Part shown: positions 17,327-24,075 of the stretch, piece by piece | How positions within the stretch are numbered: the stretch's first letter is position 1 | How the letters are laid out: each line of letters opens with the position of its first letter | Assembly: GCF_900104525.1 (NCBI RefSeq) | Contig: NZ_LT629711.1 | Span: 434,001-498,000, forward strand | From: Pedococcus dokdonensis | GTDB taxonomy: Bacteria > Actinomycetota > Actinomycetes > Actinomycetales > Dermatophilaceae | DNA length: 64,000 nucleotides | Direction: 5' to 3' | The notes under the pieces: generated by a model | Told to the model about the DNA's origin: nothing | The model's input: only the letters and a program-made list of their open reading frames with translations | Database searches by the model: none | Program-made: the position numbers and the translations under genes

Positions 17327-18595
17327 ATGCGCATCCTCATGATCGGCGCCGGTGGCGTCGGTGACGCTGCCGCACGCATCGCCGTCGAGCGCGACTTCTT
17401 CGAGCAGCTCGTCGTGGCCGACTACGACCTCGGCCGGGCCGAGGCGACGGTGACCGCCGCGACCGCCCGGCGGGACGGCGAGCAGAGGCTCGTGGCCGCG
17501 CGGGTCGACGCCTCCGACGCGGAAGCCGTGGCGGCGCTGGCCCGCGAGCACGGGTCGACGCACGTCTTCAACGCCGTCGACCCACGCTTCGTCATGCCGA
17601 TCTTTCGGGGTGCGCTCGCGGCGGGCGCCGGATACCTCGACATGGCGATGAGCCTGTCGAGGCGCCACCCCGACGAGCCCTACGCCAAGGTGGGCGTCAA
17701 GCTCGGCGACGAGCAGTTCGCGATGACCTCGCAGTGGGAGGAGTCCGGCCGGCTGGCGCTGCTCGGCATGGGGGTCGAGCCCGGGCTGTCCGACGTGTTC
17801 GCACGTTATGCGTCCGACCACCTGTTCTCGAGCATCGACGAGCTCGGCACGCGCGACGGCGCCAACCTCGCGGTCTACGACGAGGACGGCAACGAGACCT
17901 TCGCGCCGGGCTTCTCGATGTGGACGATCATCGAGGAGTGCCTCAACCCACCGGTGGTGTGGGAGAAGGCCAGGGCCGGGGGAGACGTCGAGGCCGGGTT
18001 CTTCACCCTGCCGGCGTTCAGCGAGCCCGAGGTGTTCGAGTTCCCGGAGGGCATCGGGCCGGTCGAGTGCGTGCACGTCGAGCACGAGGAGGTGCTGCTG
18101 ATGCCCCGGTGGCTCGACGCCGAGCGGGTCACCTTCAAGTACGGGCTCGGCGACGAGCTGATCACCATCCTGCGGACGCTGCACACCCTGGGCCTCGACG
18201 GCACCGACCCGGTGCGCGTCAAGGGCGTCGAGGTCTCGCCGCGCGACGTGGTGGCCGCGGTGCTGCCCGACCCCGCGACCATCGGTCCCCGGATGAAGGG
18301 CAAGACCTGCGCCGGGGTCTTCGTCACCGGCACCGGCAAGGACGGCCAGCCGCGCCGCACGTACCTCTACCACGTGTCCGACAACGAGGAGACGATGGCG
18401 GAGTACGGCGCCCAGTGCGTCGTGTGGCAGACCGCGGTCAACCCCGTCGTCGCCCTGGAGCTGATGGCCACCGGGGTGTGGCAGGGAAGTGGCGTGCTCG
18501 GCCCCGAGGCCTTCGACGCCCAGCCCTTCCTGGAGCTGCTCGCAGCGCCCAAACCGGTCGGCTACGGCTCGCCGTGGGGGATGGAAGACCGCTGA
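17327..18595 (+). CDS. Saccharopine dehydrogenase-family oxidoreductase in polyamine locus
   Basis: The 422-residue protein has an N-terminal Rossmann domain (MRILMIGAGGVGDAAARIAV) and a C-terminal LYS9-like domain, and a GGAG ribosome site precedes the ATG. This fold is shared by saccharopine dehydrogenase, carboxynorspermidine/carboxyspermidine dehydrogenase and homospermidine-synthase-like enzymes, which join or split an amine and an aldehyde by reductive condensation. Segments such as FNAVDPRFVMPIFRGALAAG and GVEPGLSDVFARYASDHL are typical. Its place between the polyamine transporter and agmatinase suggests an amine-linked reaction rather than lysine metabolism. The partner decarboxylase of the carboxyspermidine route is not in the window, so the reaction is open. 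Confidence 0.75.
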   Translation: MRILMIGAGGVGDAAARIAVERDFFEQLVVADYDLGRAEATVTAATARRDGEQRLVAARVDASDAEAVAALAREHGSTHVFNAVDPRFVMPIFRGALAAGAGYLDMAMSLSRRHPDEPYAKVGVKLGDEQFAMTSQWEESGRLALLGMGVEPGLSDVFARYASDHLFSSIDELGTRDGANLAVYDEDGNETFAPGFSMWTIIEECLNPPVVWEKARAGGDVEAGFFTLPAFSEPEVFEFPEGIGPVECVHVEHEEVLLMPRWLDAERVTFKYGLGDELITILRTLHTLGLDGTDPVRVKGVEVSPRDVVAAVLPDPATIGPRMKGKTCAGVFVTGTGKDGQPRRTYLYHVSDNEETMAEYGAQCVVWQTAVNPVVALELMATGVWQGSGVLGPEAFDAQPFLELLAAPKPVGYGSPWGMEDR

Positions 18596-18617
18596 TCCCC
18601 ATGGCCCACAACGGGAC

Positions 18618-18623
18618 TAGGTT
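18618..18623 (+). promoter_or_regulatory. -10 box TAGGTT, leaderless start of agmatinase gene
   Basis: TAGGTT is followed by six bases and the ATG at 18630. It gives the agmatinase-succinate semialdehyde dehydrogenase pair its own promoter, independent of the pot operon upstream. Confidence 0.55.
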
Positions 18624-18629
18624 GGTTGC

Positions 18630-19751
18630 ATGACGAGATACGGCCAGCAGTACGGCCCGGACTTCACCTTCCTCGGCGTGGACCGGTGCGACCTCGACGA
18701 CGAGAGCACGTATGCCGGCGCCGACGTCGTGATCCTCGGCGCACCGTTCGACGGTGGCACGTCCCACCGCCCCGGCACACGGTTCGGGCCGCAGGCGATC
18801 CGGATGACCGACTACCTGCCGCACGACGGGTCCCGTCCCTCCCTGGCGCTGCGCACCGACGGCCTCGTCGACCTCAGGGTGGTCGACGCGGGTGATGTCG
18901 AGATGTACTCCGGCGACATCGAGCGGTCCCTGCCCAAGCTGGAAGCCGCGGTCGAGCAGGTCACCCGCGCAGGCGCCATACCGGTCGTGCTCGGAGGCGA
19001 CCACTCGATCGCGTTCCCGGACGCCAAGGGCGTCGCGAACGTGCTGGGCCACGGGCGGGTGTCGATGATCCACTTCGACGCCCATGCCGACACCGGCGAC
19101 ATCGAGTTCGGGTCGCTCTGGGGTCACGGGCAGCCGATGCGCCGGCTCATCGAGTCGGGGGCGCTGCGTGGCGACCGGTTCCTCCAGGTCGGGCTGCGCG
19201 GCTACTGGCCACCGCCCGAGACGCTGGACTGGATGGCGGGGCAGCAGATGCGGTCGTTCGAGATGACCGAGATCGTGCACCGCGGTCTCGACGAGGTGCT
19301 CACCGAGGCCTTCACGATCGCCACCGACGAGTGCGAGGGCGTGTTCCTGTCCGTCGACATCGACGTCTGCGACCCCGGGCACGCCCCCGGCACCGGCACG
19401 CCCGAGCCCGGCGGGTTGTCCGCACGGCAGCTGCTCGACGCGGTCCGCCGGATCTGTCTGGAGCTGCCGGTGGTCGGGGTGGACGTCGTCGAGGTGAGTC
19501 CTCCCTACGACCACGCCGACATCACGGCGGCGCTGGCCAACCGGGTCGTGCTGGAGGCGCTGTCCGCGATCGCCCGCAAGCGCCGGGACGAACGCGACGG
19601 CACCCGCTGGGACCCGGCGCAGCCACTGCTGTCGGGACGCAACGGGGCCATCCCGCAGGGCCACATCCCGCACCAGCACACCCACCAGACGCACGACCAG
19701 ACCGACCACTCGCACGACCACTCGCACGACGCAGCGGAGGAGCAGGGCTGA
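18630..19751 (+). CDS. speB: Agmatinase with histidine-rich C-terminal tail
   Basis: Agmatinase hydrolyses agmatine to putrescine and urea using two Mn2+ ions. The 373-residue protein has the ureohydrolase metal motifs GGDHSIAFPDAKG, MIHFDAHADTGD and SVDIDVCDPGHAPGTGTPEPGG in its core, all key His and Asp residues included. The conserved FDGGTSHRPGTRFGPQAIR segment supports the agmatinase side of the family, although guanidinobutyrase or another ureohydrolase is possible. Beyond the normal end comes a tail of about 35 residues containing nine histidines (HIPHQHTHQTH, then DHSHDHSHD), which is not usual and may store or deliver metal. Its stop overlaps the start of the next dehydrogenase (TGATG). 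Confidence 0.88.
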   Translation: MTRYGQQYGPDFTFLGVDRCDLDDESTYAGADVVILGAPFDGGTSHRPGTRFGPQAIRMTDYLPHDGSRPSLALRTDGLVDLRVVDAGDVEMYSGDIERSLPKLEAAVEQVTRAGAIPVVLGGDHSIAFPDAKGVANVLGHGRVSMIHFDAHADTGDIEFGSLWGHGQPMRRLIESGALRGDRFLQVGLRGYWPPPETLDWMAGQQMRSFEMTEIVHRGLDEVLTEAFTIATDECEGVFLSVDIDVCDPGHAPGTGTPEPGGLSARQLLDAVRRICLELPVVGVDVVEVSPPYDHADITAALANRVVLEALSAIARKRRDERDGTRWDPAQPLLSGRNGAIPQGHIPHQHTHQTHDQTDHSHDHSHDAAEEQG

Positions 19752-21211
19752 TGGCCACCACGCAGAAGTCCCTCATCGACTCGGTCCCGAAGGACCTGTT
19801 CATCGGCGGCTCCTGGCGGGCTGCCACCGGCGGGGCGACCCTGCCCGTCGAGGACCCGTCGAGCGGCAGCACCCTGACCCACGTCGCCGACGCGACGGTG
19901 GCCGATGGCAAGGCGGCCCTCGATGCCGCAGTGCAGGCGCAGCCGGACTGGGCCGCGACGCCGCCGCGCGACCGCGGTGAGATCCTCCGGGCCGCCTTCG
20001 AGCGGATCACCGAGCGCGCCGAGGACTTCGCCACGCTGATGACCCTCGAGATGGGCAAGACGCTCGCGGAGTCGCGCGGCGAGGTGACCTACGGAGCGGA
20101 GTTCTTCCGCTGGTTCTCCGAGGAGGCGGTCCGCATCTCCGGTCGCTGGTCCACCGCACCCAACGGTGCGACGCGGCTGCTCACGATGAAGAAGCCGGTC
20201 GGACCGACCCTGATGATCACGCCGTGGAACTTCCCGCTGGCGATGGGCACCCGCAAGATCGGGCCGGCCATCGCCGCCGGCTGCACGATGGTCGTCAAGC
20301 CGGCGAGCCAGACGCCGTTGACGATGCTGGCGCTGGCCGAGCTGCTGCGCGAGTGCGGTCTGCCCGCAGGGGTGCTCAACGTCGTCACCACCACGCACAC
20401 CGGCGACGTGATGGAACCCTTGATCCGCGACCCACGGCTGCGCAAGCTCACCTTCACCGGGTCGACCGGCATCGGGCGACGGCTCGTCGAGCAGTCGGCC
20501 GAGCAGCTGCTGCGGGTGTCGATGGAGCTCGGTGGCAACGCGCCGTTCATCGTGTTCGAGGACGCCGACCTCGACCGGGCGGTCGACGGCGCCATGCTCG
20601 CCAAGATGCGCAACATCGGCGAGGCCTGCACCGCGGCCAACCGGTTCTTCGTGCACGAGAAGGTCGCGGCCGAGTTCGCGAAGAAGTTCGCGGCGCGGAT
20701 GGGTGGGCTCACCCTGGGCAAGGGCACCAAGAAGGGCGTCGACGTCGGACCGCTCATCGACGCCAAGGCGCGCGACGGGGTGACCGAGCTCGTCGAGGAC
20801 GCTCGGGCCAAGGGCGGCACCGTCCTCACCGGTGGGTCAGCGGTCAAGGGACGCGGCTACTTCTTCGAGCCCACCGTGATCAGCGACGTGCCGATGACCG
20901 CGCGCGTGATGAGCGAGGAGATCTTCGGGCCGGTTGCCCCGATCACGACGTTCCGCACCGAGGCAGAGGCGATCAGCAAGGCCAACAGCACCGAGTACGG
21001 CTTGGCGTCCTACGTCTTCACCAACGACCTCGGCCGCGTCATCCGGGTCAGCGAGGGGCTCGAGTACGGCATGATCGGGATCAACCAGGGGATCATCTCC
21101 AACCCGGCCGCACCGTTCGGCGGGGTCAAGGCCTCGGGCTTCGGTCGCGAGGGAGGTTTCGAGGGGATCGAGGAGTACCTCGAGACCACCTATGTCGGAA
21201 TTGCCCCTTAA
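19751..21211 (+). CDS. gabD: NAD(P)-dependent succinate-semialdehyde dehydrogenase (GabD-like)
   Basis: The 486-residue aldehyde dehydrogenase would oxidise succinate semialdehyde, from GABA transamination, to succinate. It shows MITPWNFPLAMGTRKIGPAI, the cofactor-binding VVKPASQTPLTMLALAEL, FTGSTGIGRRL, the catalytic Glu in MELGGNAP and the active-site Cys in GEACTAANRFFVHE. SEEIFGPVAPI and FGGVKASGFGREGG complete the family pattern. GabD enzymes share the MITPWNFPxAM and ASGxGREGG segments. It is coupled to agmatinase by a one-base stop/start overlap and supplies the last step of the putrescine-to-succinate series. Confidence 0.85.
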   Translation: MATTQKSLIDSVPKDLFIGGSWRAATGGATLPVEDPSSGSTLTHVADATVADGKAALDAAVQAQPDWAATPPRDRGEILRAAFERITERAEDFATLMTLEMGKTLAESRGEVTYGAEFFRWFSEEAVRISGRWSTAPNGATRLLTMKKPVGPTLMITPWNFPLAMGTRKIGPAIAAGCTMVVKPASQTPLTMLALAELLRECGLPAGVLNVVTTTHTGDVMEPLIRDPRLRKLTFTGSTGIGRRLVEQSAEQLLRVSMELGGNAPFIVFEDADLDRAVDGAMLAKMRNIGEACTAANRFFVHEKVAAEFAKKFAARMGGLTLGKGTKKGVDVGPLIDAKARDGVTELVEDARAKGGTVLTGGSAVKGRGYFFEPTVISDVPMTARVMSEEIFGPVAPITTFRTEAEAISKANSTEYGLASYVFTNDLGRVIRVSEGLEYGMIGINQGIISNPAAPFGGVKASGFGREGGFEGIEEYLETTYVGIAP

Positions 21212-21241
21212 CGAGCCGCCGCGGGTCATCCGTTCGGGTGT

Positions 21242-21270
21242 CGCCGAGGGCAAACGCCCCCCTCGGGCGG
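21242..21270 (+). terminator. Hairpin after the gabD-like gene
   Basis: CCGAGGG at 21244-21250 pairs with CCCTCGG at 21260-21266 across a nine-base loop, and further GC pairs can extend it. It ends the polyamine series before the next gene. No T-run follows. Confidence 0.4.
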
Positions 21271-21293
21271 CGCGACCCTGTTGAATCGGTCAC

Positions 21294-22388
21294 ATGAGCA
21301 CGGACGGCCAGACGAACCACCTGTCCATCGCGGGTGACTCGACCGCTGAGCCCGACCCGGAGGCGCCCGACTTCGCGTCGCACTCGCGCAACGTCGGCCG
21401 GTTGCGCTCACTCGCAGATGTGCTCGTCGAGACCGACGAGAAGCTGCGGCAGGGCCTGACCGCCGGCTCACGGGTCTGGCCGACCGGGTTCGACGCCCTC
21501 GACAACGCCCTGACCGGTGGCTTCCGCTCCGGTGAGCTGGTGCTGCTCGGGGGCCCACAGGGGCTGGGCAAGACCGCGATGGCCCTGCAGATGGTGCGCA
21601 ACGCCGTCGCGGCCAACCGCAGCGCGATCCTGTTCTCCTACGAGCACGACGCCCACAGCATCCTCGAGCGGCTCATCGCGATCGAAGCCGGCGCCATCAA
21701 GGGGATCGAAGCCGTGGGGCTGACCAAGATCCGTGCCGGTTTCGAGGCCCGCCACAGCCGCGCCCGCACCATGCGTGAGCGGTTCGCCGACACCGTGGGT
21801 GGCGCCGAGGCGGTCGAGGCCCTCGAGGGCTACGCCGACCGGTTGCACGTCCACACCTCCAGCGGGATGCACACGACCATCGACGCCATCCGCACGGCCG
21901 TCAACGAGGTGCTGGAGGCCGACAGCCGTCCTCCCCTCGTCCTGGTCGACTACCTCCAGAAGGTCCCCGTGCCCGGGGTGACCAATGAGGAGGACCGCAT
22001 CTCCGTCGTCGTCGAGCGGCTCAAGGACATGTCCCTCGAGCTCGGCGTCCCCGTGGTCGCCATCGTCGCCGCCGACAAGTCGAGCCTGGTCGCCGGCCGC
22101 CGCATGCGGGTCAACGACCTGCGCGGGTCGTCGGCGCTGGCGTACGAGGCCGACGTCGTGCTGATCCTCAACGACAAGTACGACATCGTCGCCAAGCACC
22201 ACCTCGTCTACCACCTGGGCAACGCGGAGCGGTTCCGGCACTGGGTCGTCATGTCGATCGAGAAGAACCGCAACGGCGCCGACCACCTCGAGCTGGAGTT
22301 CCAGAAGCGGTTCGAGCAGGGCCGCTTCGAGCCCGAGGGCCGGGTCGTCGAGGAGCAGCTCATCGAGGAGCGGGTCTTCCAGAACTAG
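21294..22388 (+). CDS. Orphan DnaB/RecA-fold ATPase
   Basis: The 364-residue protein consists of a short N-terminal tail and one RecA-fold domain resembling the C-terminal motor of the replicative helicase DnaB. Walker A reads GGPQGLGKTAMALQMV, the motif-1a-like segment SAILFSYEHDA follows, and Walker B is LVLVDYLQKVP. DLRGSSALAYEADVVLILND matches the DnaB H4/arginine-finger region. The DnaB N-terminal primase-interaction domain is missing, so it is not the replicative helicase. Comparable stand-alone DnaB-like ATPases occur across actinobacteria with no assigned role. No promoter is obvious; a TTGAAT box sits seven bases before the ATG. Confidence 0.75.
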   Translation: MSTDGQTNHLSIAGDSTAEPDPEAPDFASHSRNVGRLRSLADVLVETDEKLRQGLTAGSRVWPTGFDALDNALTGGFRSGELVLLGGPQGLGKTAMALQMVRNAVAANRSAILFSYEHDAHSILERLIAIEAGAIKGIEAVGLTKIRAGFEARHSRARTMRERFADTVGGAEAVEALEGYADRLHVHTSSGMHTTIDAIRTAVNEVLEADSRPPLVLVDYLQKVPVPGVTNEEDRISVVVERLKDMSLELGVPVVAIVAADKSSLVAGRRMRVNDLRGSSALAYEADVVLILNDKYDIVAKHHLVYHLGNAERFRHWVVMSIEKNRNGADHLELEFQKRFEQGRFEPEGRVVEEQLIEERVFQN

Positions 22389-22471
22389 CCGCACCGGGGT
22401 CGGTCCGGCGACCGTGGCGTAGCCCGACGGCTGTAGAACTCCTGCCGGGTGCGGGGCGGCAGGGCCACCTC

Positions 22472-22477
22472 TAGGGT
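22472..22477 (+). promoter_or_regulatory. -10 box TAGGGT, leaderless start of the RNase gene
   Basis: TAGGGT is followed by seven bases and the ATG at 22485. This fixes the start of the RNase at 22485 rather than at in-frame upstream GTG codons. Confidence 0.55.
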
Positions 22478-22484
22478 CGGGACC

Positions 22485-23000
22485 ATGTCTGCTGACCAGC
22501 GGCGCATCGCTCGGCTGGCGCTCGCCGTCGTCGTCGGGGCGCTCGTGCTGGTGCTCTGGTGGTGGGCCACTGACGGTTCGCAGGACCGGACCGGTGGCTC
22601 CGACCGGGGTGGCGCCGCGTCGACGTCCGCTGCGGCCCCGGGGCCGACCGGCTCCTCGTCGGGGTCCCCGACGCGCCCTGTCCCCGGTTCCGACAGTGGG
22701 CTGCCGCTGGTGCGGGCGAGCGACCTGCCGGTGCAGGCCCGGCGCACGCTCGACCTCATCGCGGCTGGCGGGCCCTATCCGTACTCGCGAGACGGGGTGG
22801 TCTTCCAGAACCGCGAACGCCTCCTGCCACGCAAGGCCAGTGGCTACTACCACGAGTACACCGTGCCGACCCCGGGTGAGGACGACCGCGGTGCCCGCCG
22901 GATCATCAGCGGGCGGGTCGGCGAGCTCTACTGGACGGCCGACCACTATGCGTCGTTCAACGTCATCGTTCCCAGCGGCAGTGAGGGAGGTGCCCCGTGA
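22485..23000 (+). CDS. Secreted or membrane-anchored guanyl-specific ribonuclease (RNase Sa/barnase type)
   Basis: The 171-residue product begins with a membrane/export segment (IARLALAVVVGALVLVLWWW, residues about 7-26) and a Ser/Gly/Pro-rich linker. The last 100 residues match the microbial N1/T1/barnase ribonucleases of the Streptomyces RNase Sa type: LDLIAAGGPYPYSRDGVVFQ, then GYYHEYTVPTPGEDDRGARR and WTADHYASFNVI. The catalytic Glu of HEYTV, the Arg of RRIISG and the His of DHYASF are all present. It would cut RNA after guanosine outside the cell or in a rival. The barstar-like gene overlaps its last codons (GTGA), so the pair is expressed together and the cell is protected from mis-targeted enzyme. 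Confidence 0.9.
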   Translation: MSADQRRIARLALAVVVGALVLVLWWWATDGSQDRTGGSDRGGAASTSAAAPGPTGSSSGSPTRPVPGSDSGLPLVRASDLPVQARRTLDLIAAGGPYPYSRDGVVFQNRERLLPRKASGYYHEYTVPTPGEDDRGARRIISGRVGELYWTADHYASFNVIVPSGSEGGAP

Positions 23001-23356
23001 TCCGAGTCCTGGGGCCGGAGGTGCCGATCGCCCAGGTGGTGCGGGAGGCCCAGAGCCGCGGCGCCGACGTGACCGTGGTGCCCGCGGGGTCGACGAAGGC
23101 CGAGAGCATCGACCTGTTCGCCGAGGTGCTGCACTTCCCGGACTGGTTCGGGCGCAACCTCGACGCCCTCGCCGACTGCCTGCACGACTACGCGGAGGAG
23201 CTGCCCGGGGAGGGTGGTGGCAGCCGGCACCTGGTGTGGGACGGCGTGGCGACCCTGCGGCGGACGCACCCCGAGGGCTACGACGACATCAGCGACGTCC
23301 TGGGCGAGGTCACCGCCGACCACGAGGGCTTCTCGGTGACCGTGCTCGACCGCTGA
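22997..23356 (+). CDS. Barstar-family ribonuclease inhibitor
   Basis: The 119-residue cytosolic protein has the barstar signature FPDWFGRNLDALADCLHD, whose Asp residues plug the active site of barnase-type RNases, and ends in a short beta strand (FSVTVLDR). Its GTG overlaps the stop of the RNase gene, so the two are translationally coupled. In barnase-barstar pairs the inhibitor protects the producer from its own RNase before export. This combination identifies both genes with high confidence. Confidence 0.9.
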   Translation: MIRVLGPEVPIAQVVREAQSRGADVTVVPAGSTKAESIDLFAEVLHFPDWFGRNLDALADCLHDYAEELPGEGGGSRHLVWDGVATLRRTHPEGYDDISDVLGEVTADHEGFSVTVLDR

Positions 23357-23394
23357 GCCGTCGGCGCCTCCGACCGGCCGCTGGCGGAGGCCGC

Positions 23395-23400
23395 TACCGT
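23395..23400 (+). promoter_or_regulatory. -10 box TACCGT, leaderless start of the Pr6Pr gene
   Basis: TACCGT is followed by seven bases and the GTG at 23408, which selects that codon over the GTG at 23399. Confidence 0.5.
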
Positions 23401-23407
23401 GGGCCAG

Positions 23408-24061
23408 GTGAGACCCACCAGCGCGAGGGCGGTGCACCTGGTCGTCGCCGTCGTCGCCCTGGCCGCACTGGTCCTGCAGCTCGTCCTGGTGGTCCGAGGT
23501 GGTCGGGTCCTCGACGAGACGGCGGTGCCGCCGCTGTCGACCCGCCTGGTCCGCTTCTTCTCCTACTTCACCGTGTTGTCCAACCTCCTCGTGGCCGTGA
23601 CGTCCACACTGTCGGCCACCGACCCCGAGCGTGACGGCGAGCGGTGGCGGGTGGCCCACACGGCCTCGATGGTGGGGATCACCATCACCGGGCTCGTGCA
23701 CTGGTTCCTGCTGCGCCCACTGCTCGACCTGCACGGCGCCGACGCGCTGGCCGACAAGCTGCTCCACGTCGTCGTCCCGCTGCTGGCCGTCGTGGCGTGG
23801 GTCGTGGTGGGCCCGCGGAGGCGGACCTCCTCGCGCAGCGTCGCGCTCTCCCTGCTGTGGCCGGTCGCGTGGACCGTCTACACGCTGGCGCGTGGTGCGG
23901 TGGTCGACTGGTACCCGTACCCGTTCCTCGACGTCGGCGAGCTCGGCTGGGGACGCGTGCTGGTCAACATGGTCGGGATCGCGGTGCTGTTCGCACTGGT
24001 CGGCCTGGCCCTCGTGGGAGCCGACCGGGTGCTGGGGCGGCGGTCGACTCGCTCCACATGA
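23408..24061 (+). CDS. Pr6Pr family membrane protein
   Basis: The 217-residue protein has about six membrane segments, starting at VHLVVAVVALAALVLQLVLV. The segment VRFFSYFTVLSNLLVAVTS and the LHWFLLRP-like LVHWFLLRPLLDLHG are typical of the Pr6Pr (FAR-17a/AIG1-like) family, as are the late WTVYTLARGAVVDWYPYPFLD residues. No enzymatic function is established for the bacterial proteins; animal relatives include lipid hydrolases with a Thr/His pair. Its stop codon overlaps an ATG that could begin dxr. Confidence 0.75.
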   Translation: MRPTSARAVHLVVAVVALAALVLQLVLVVRGGRVLDETAVPPLSTRLVRFFSYFTVLSNLLVAVTSTLSATDPERDGERWRVAHTASMVGITITGLVHWFLLRPLLDLHGADALADKLLHVVVPLLAVVAWVVVGPRRRTSSRSVALSLLWPVAWTVYTLARGAVVDWYPYPFLDVGELGWGRVLVNMVGIAVLFALVGLALVGADRVLGRRSTRST

Positions 24062-24063
24062 GT

Positions 24064-24069
24064 GACAAT
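24064..24069 (+). promoter_or_regulatory. -10-like box GACAAT ahead of dxr
   Basis: GACAAT is followed by six bases and the GTG at 24076, consistent with a leaderless start for dxr. The alternative ATG at 24058, coupled to the upstream stop, would place this box inside the coding region. Confidence 0.45.
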
Positions 24070-24075
24070 GGGGCC

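Noticed and set aside
22389..22455. Possible tRNA between the ATPase and RNase genes
   Set aside because: CCGCACC and GGTGCGG could pair as an acceptor-like stem, but there is no TPsiC-type GGTTCRANTCC and no plausible anticodon arm.
24058..24075. ATG 24058 as the dxr start
   Set aside because: It is possible by ATGA coupling, but the -10-like box GACAAT six bases before GTG 24076 fits the leaderless pattern better. I kept it only as an alternative.
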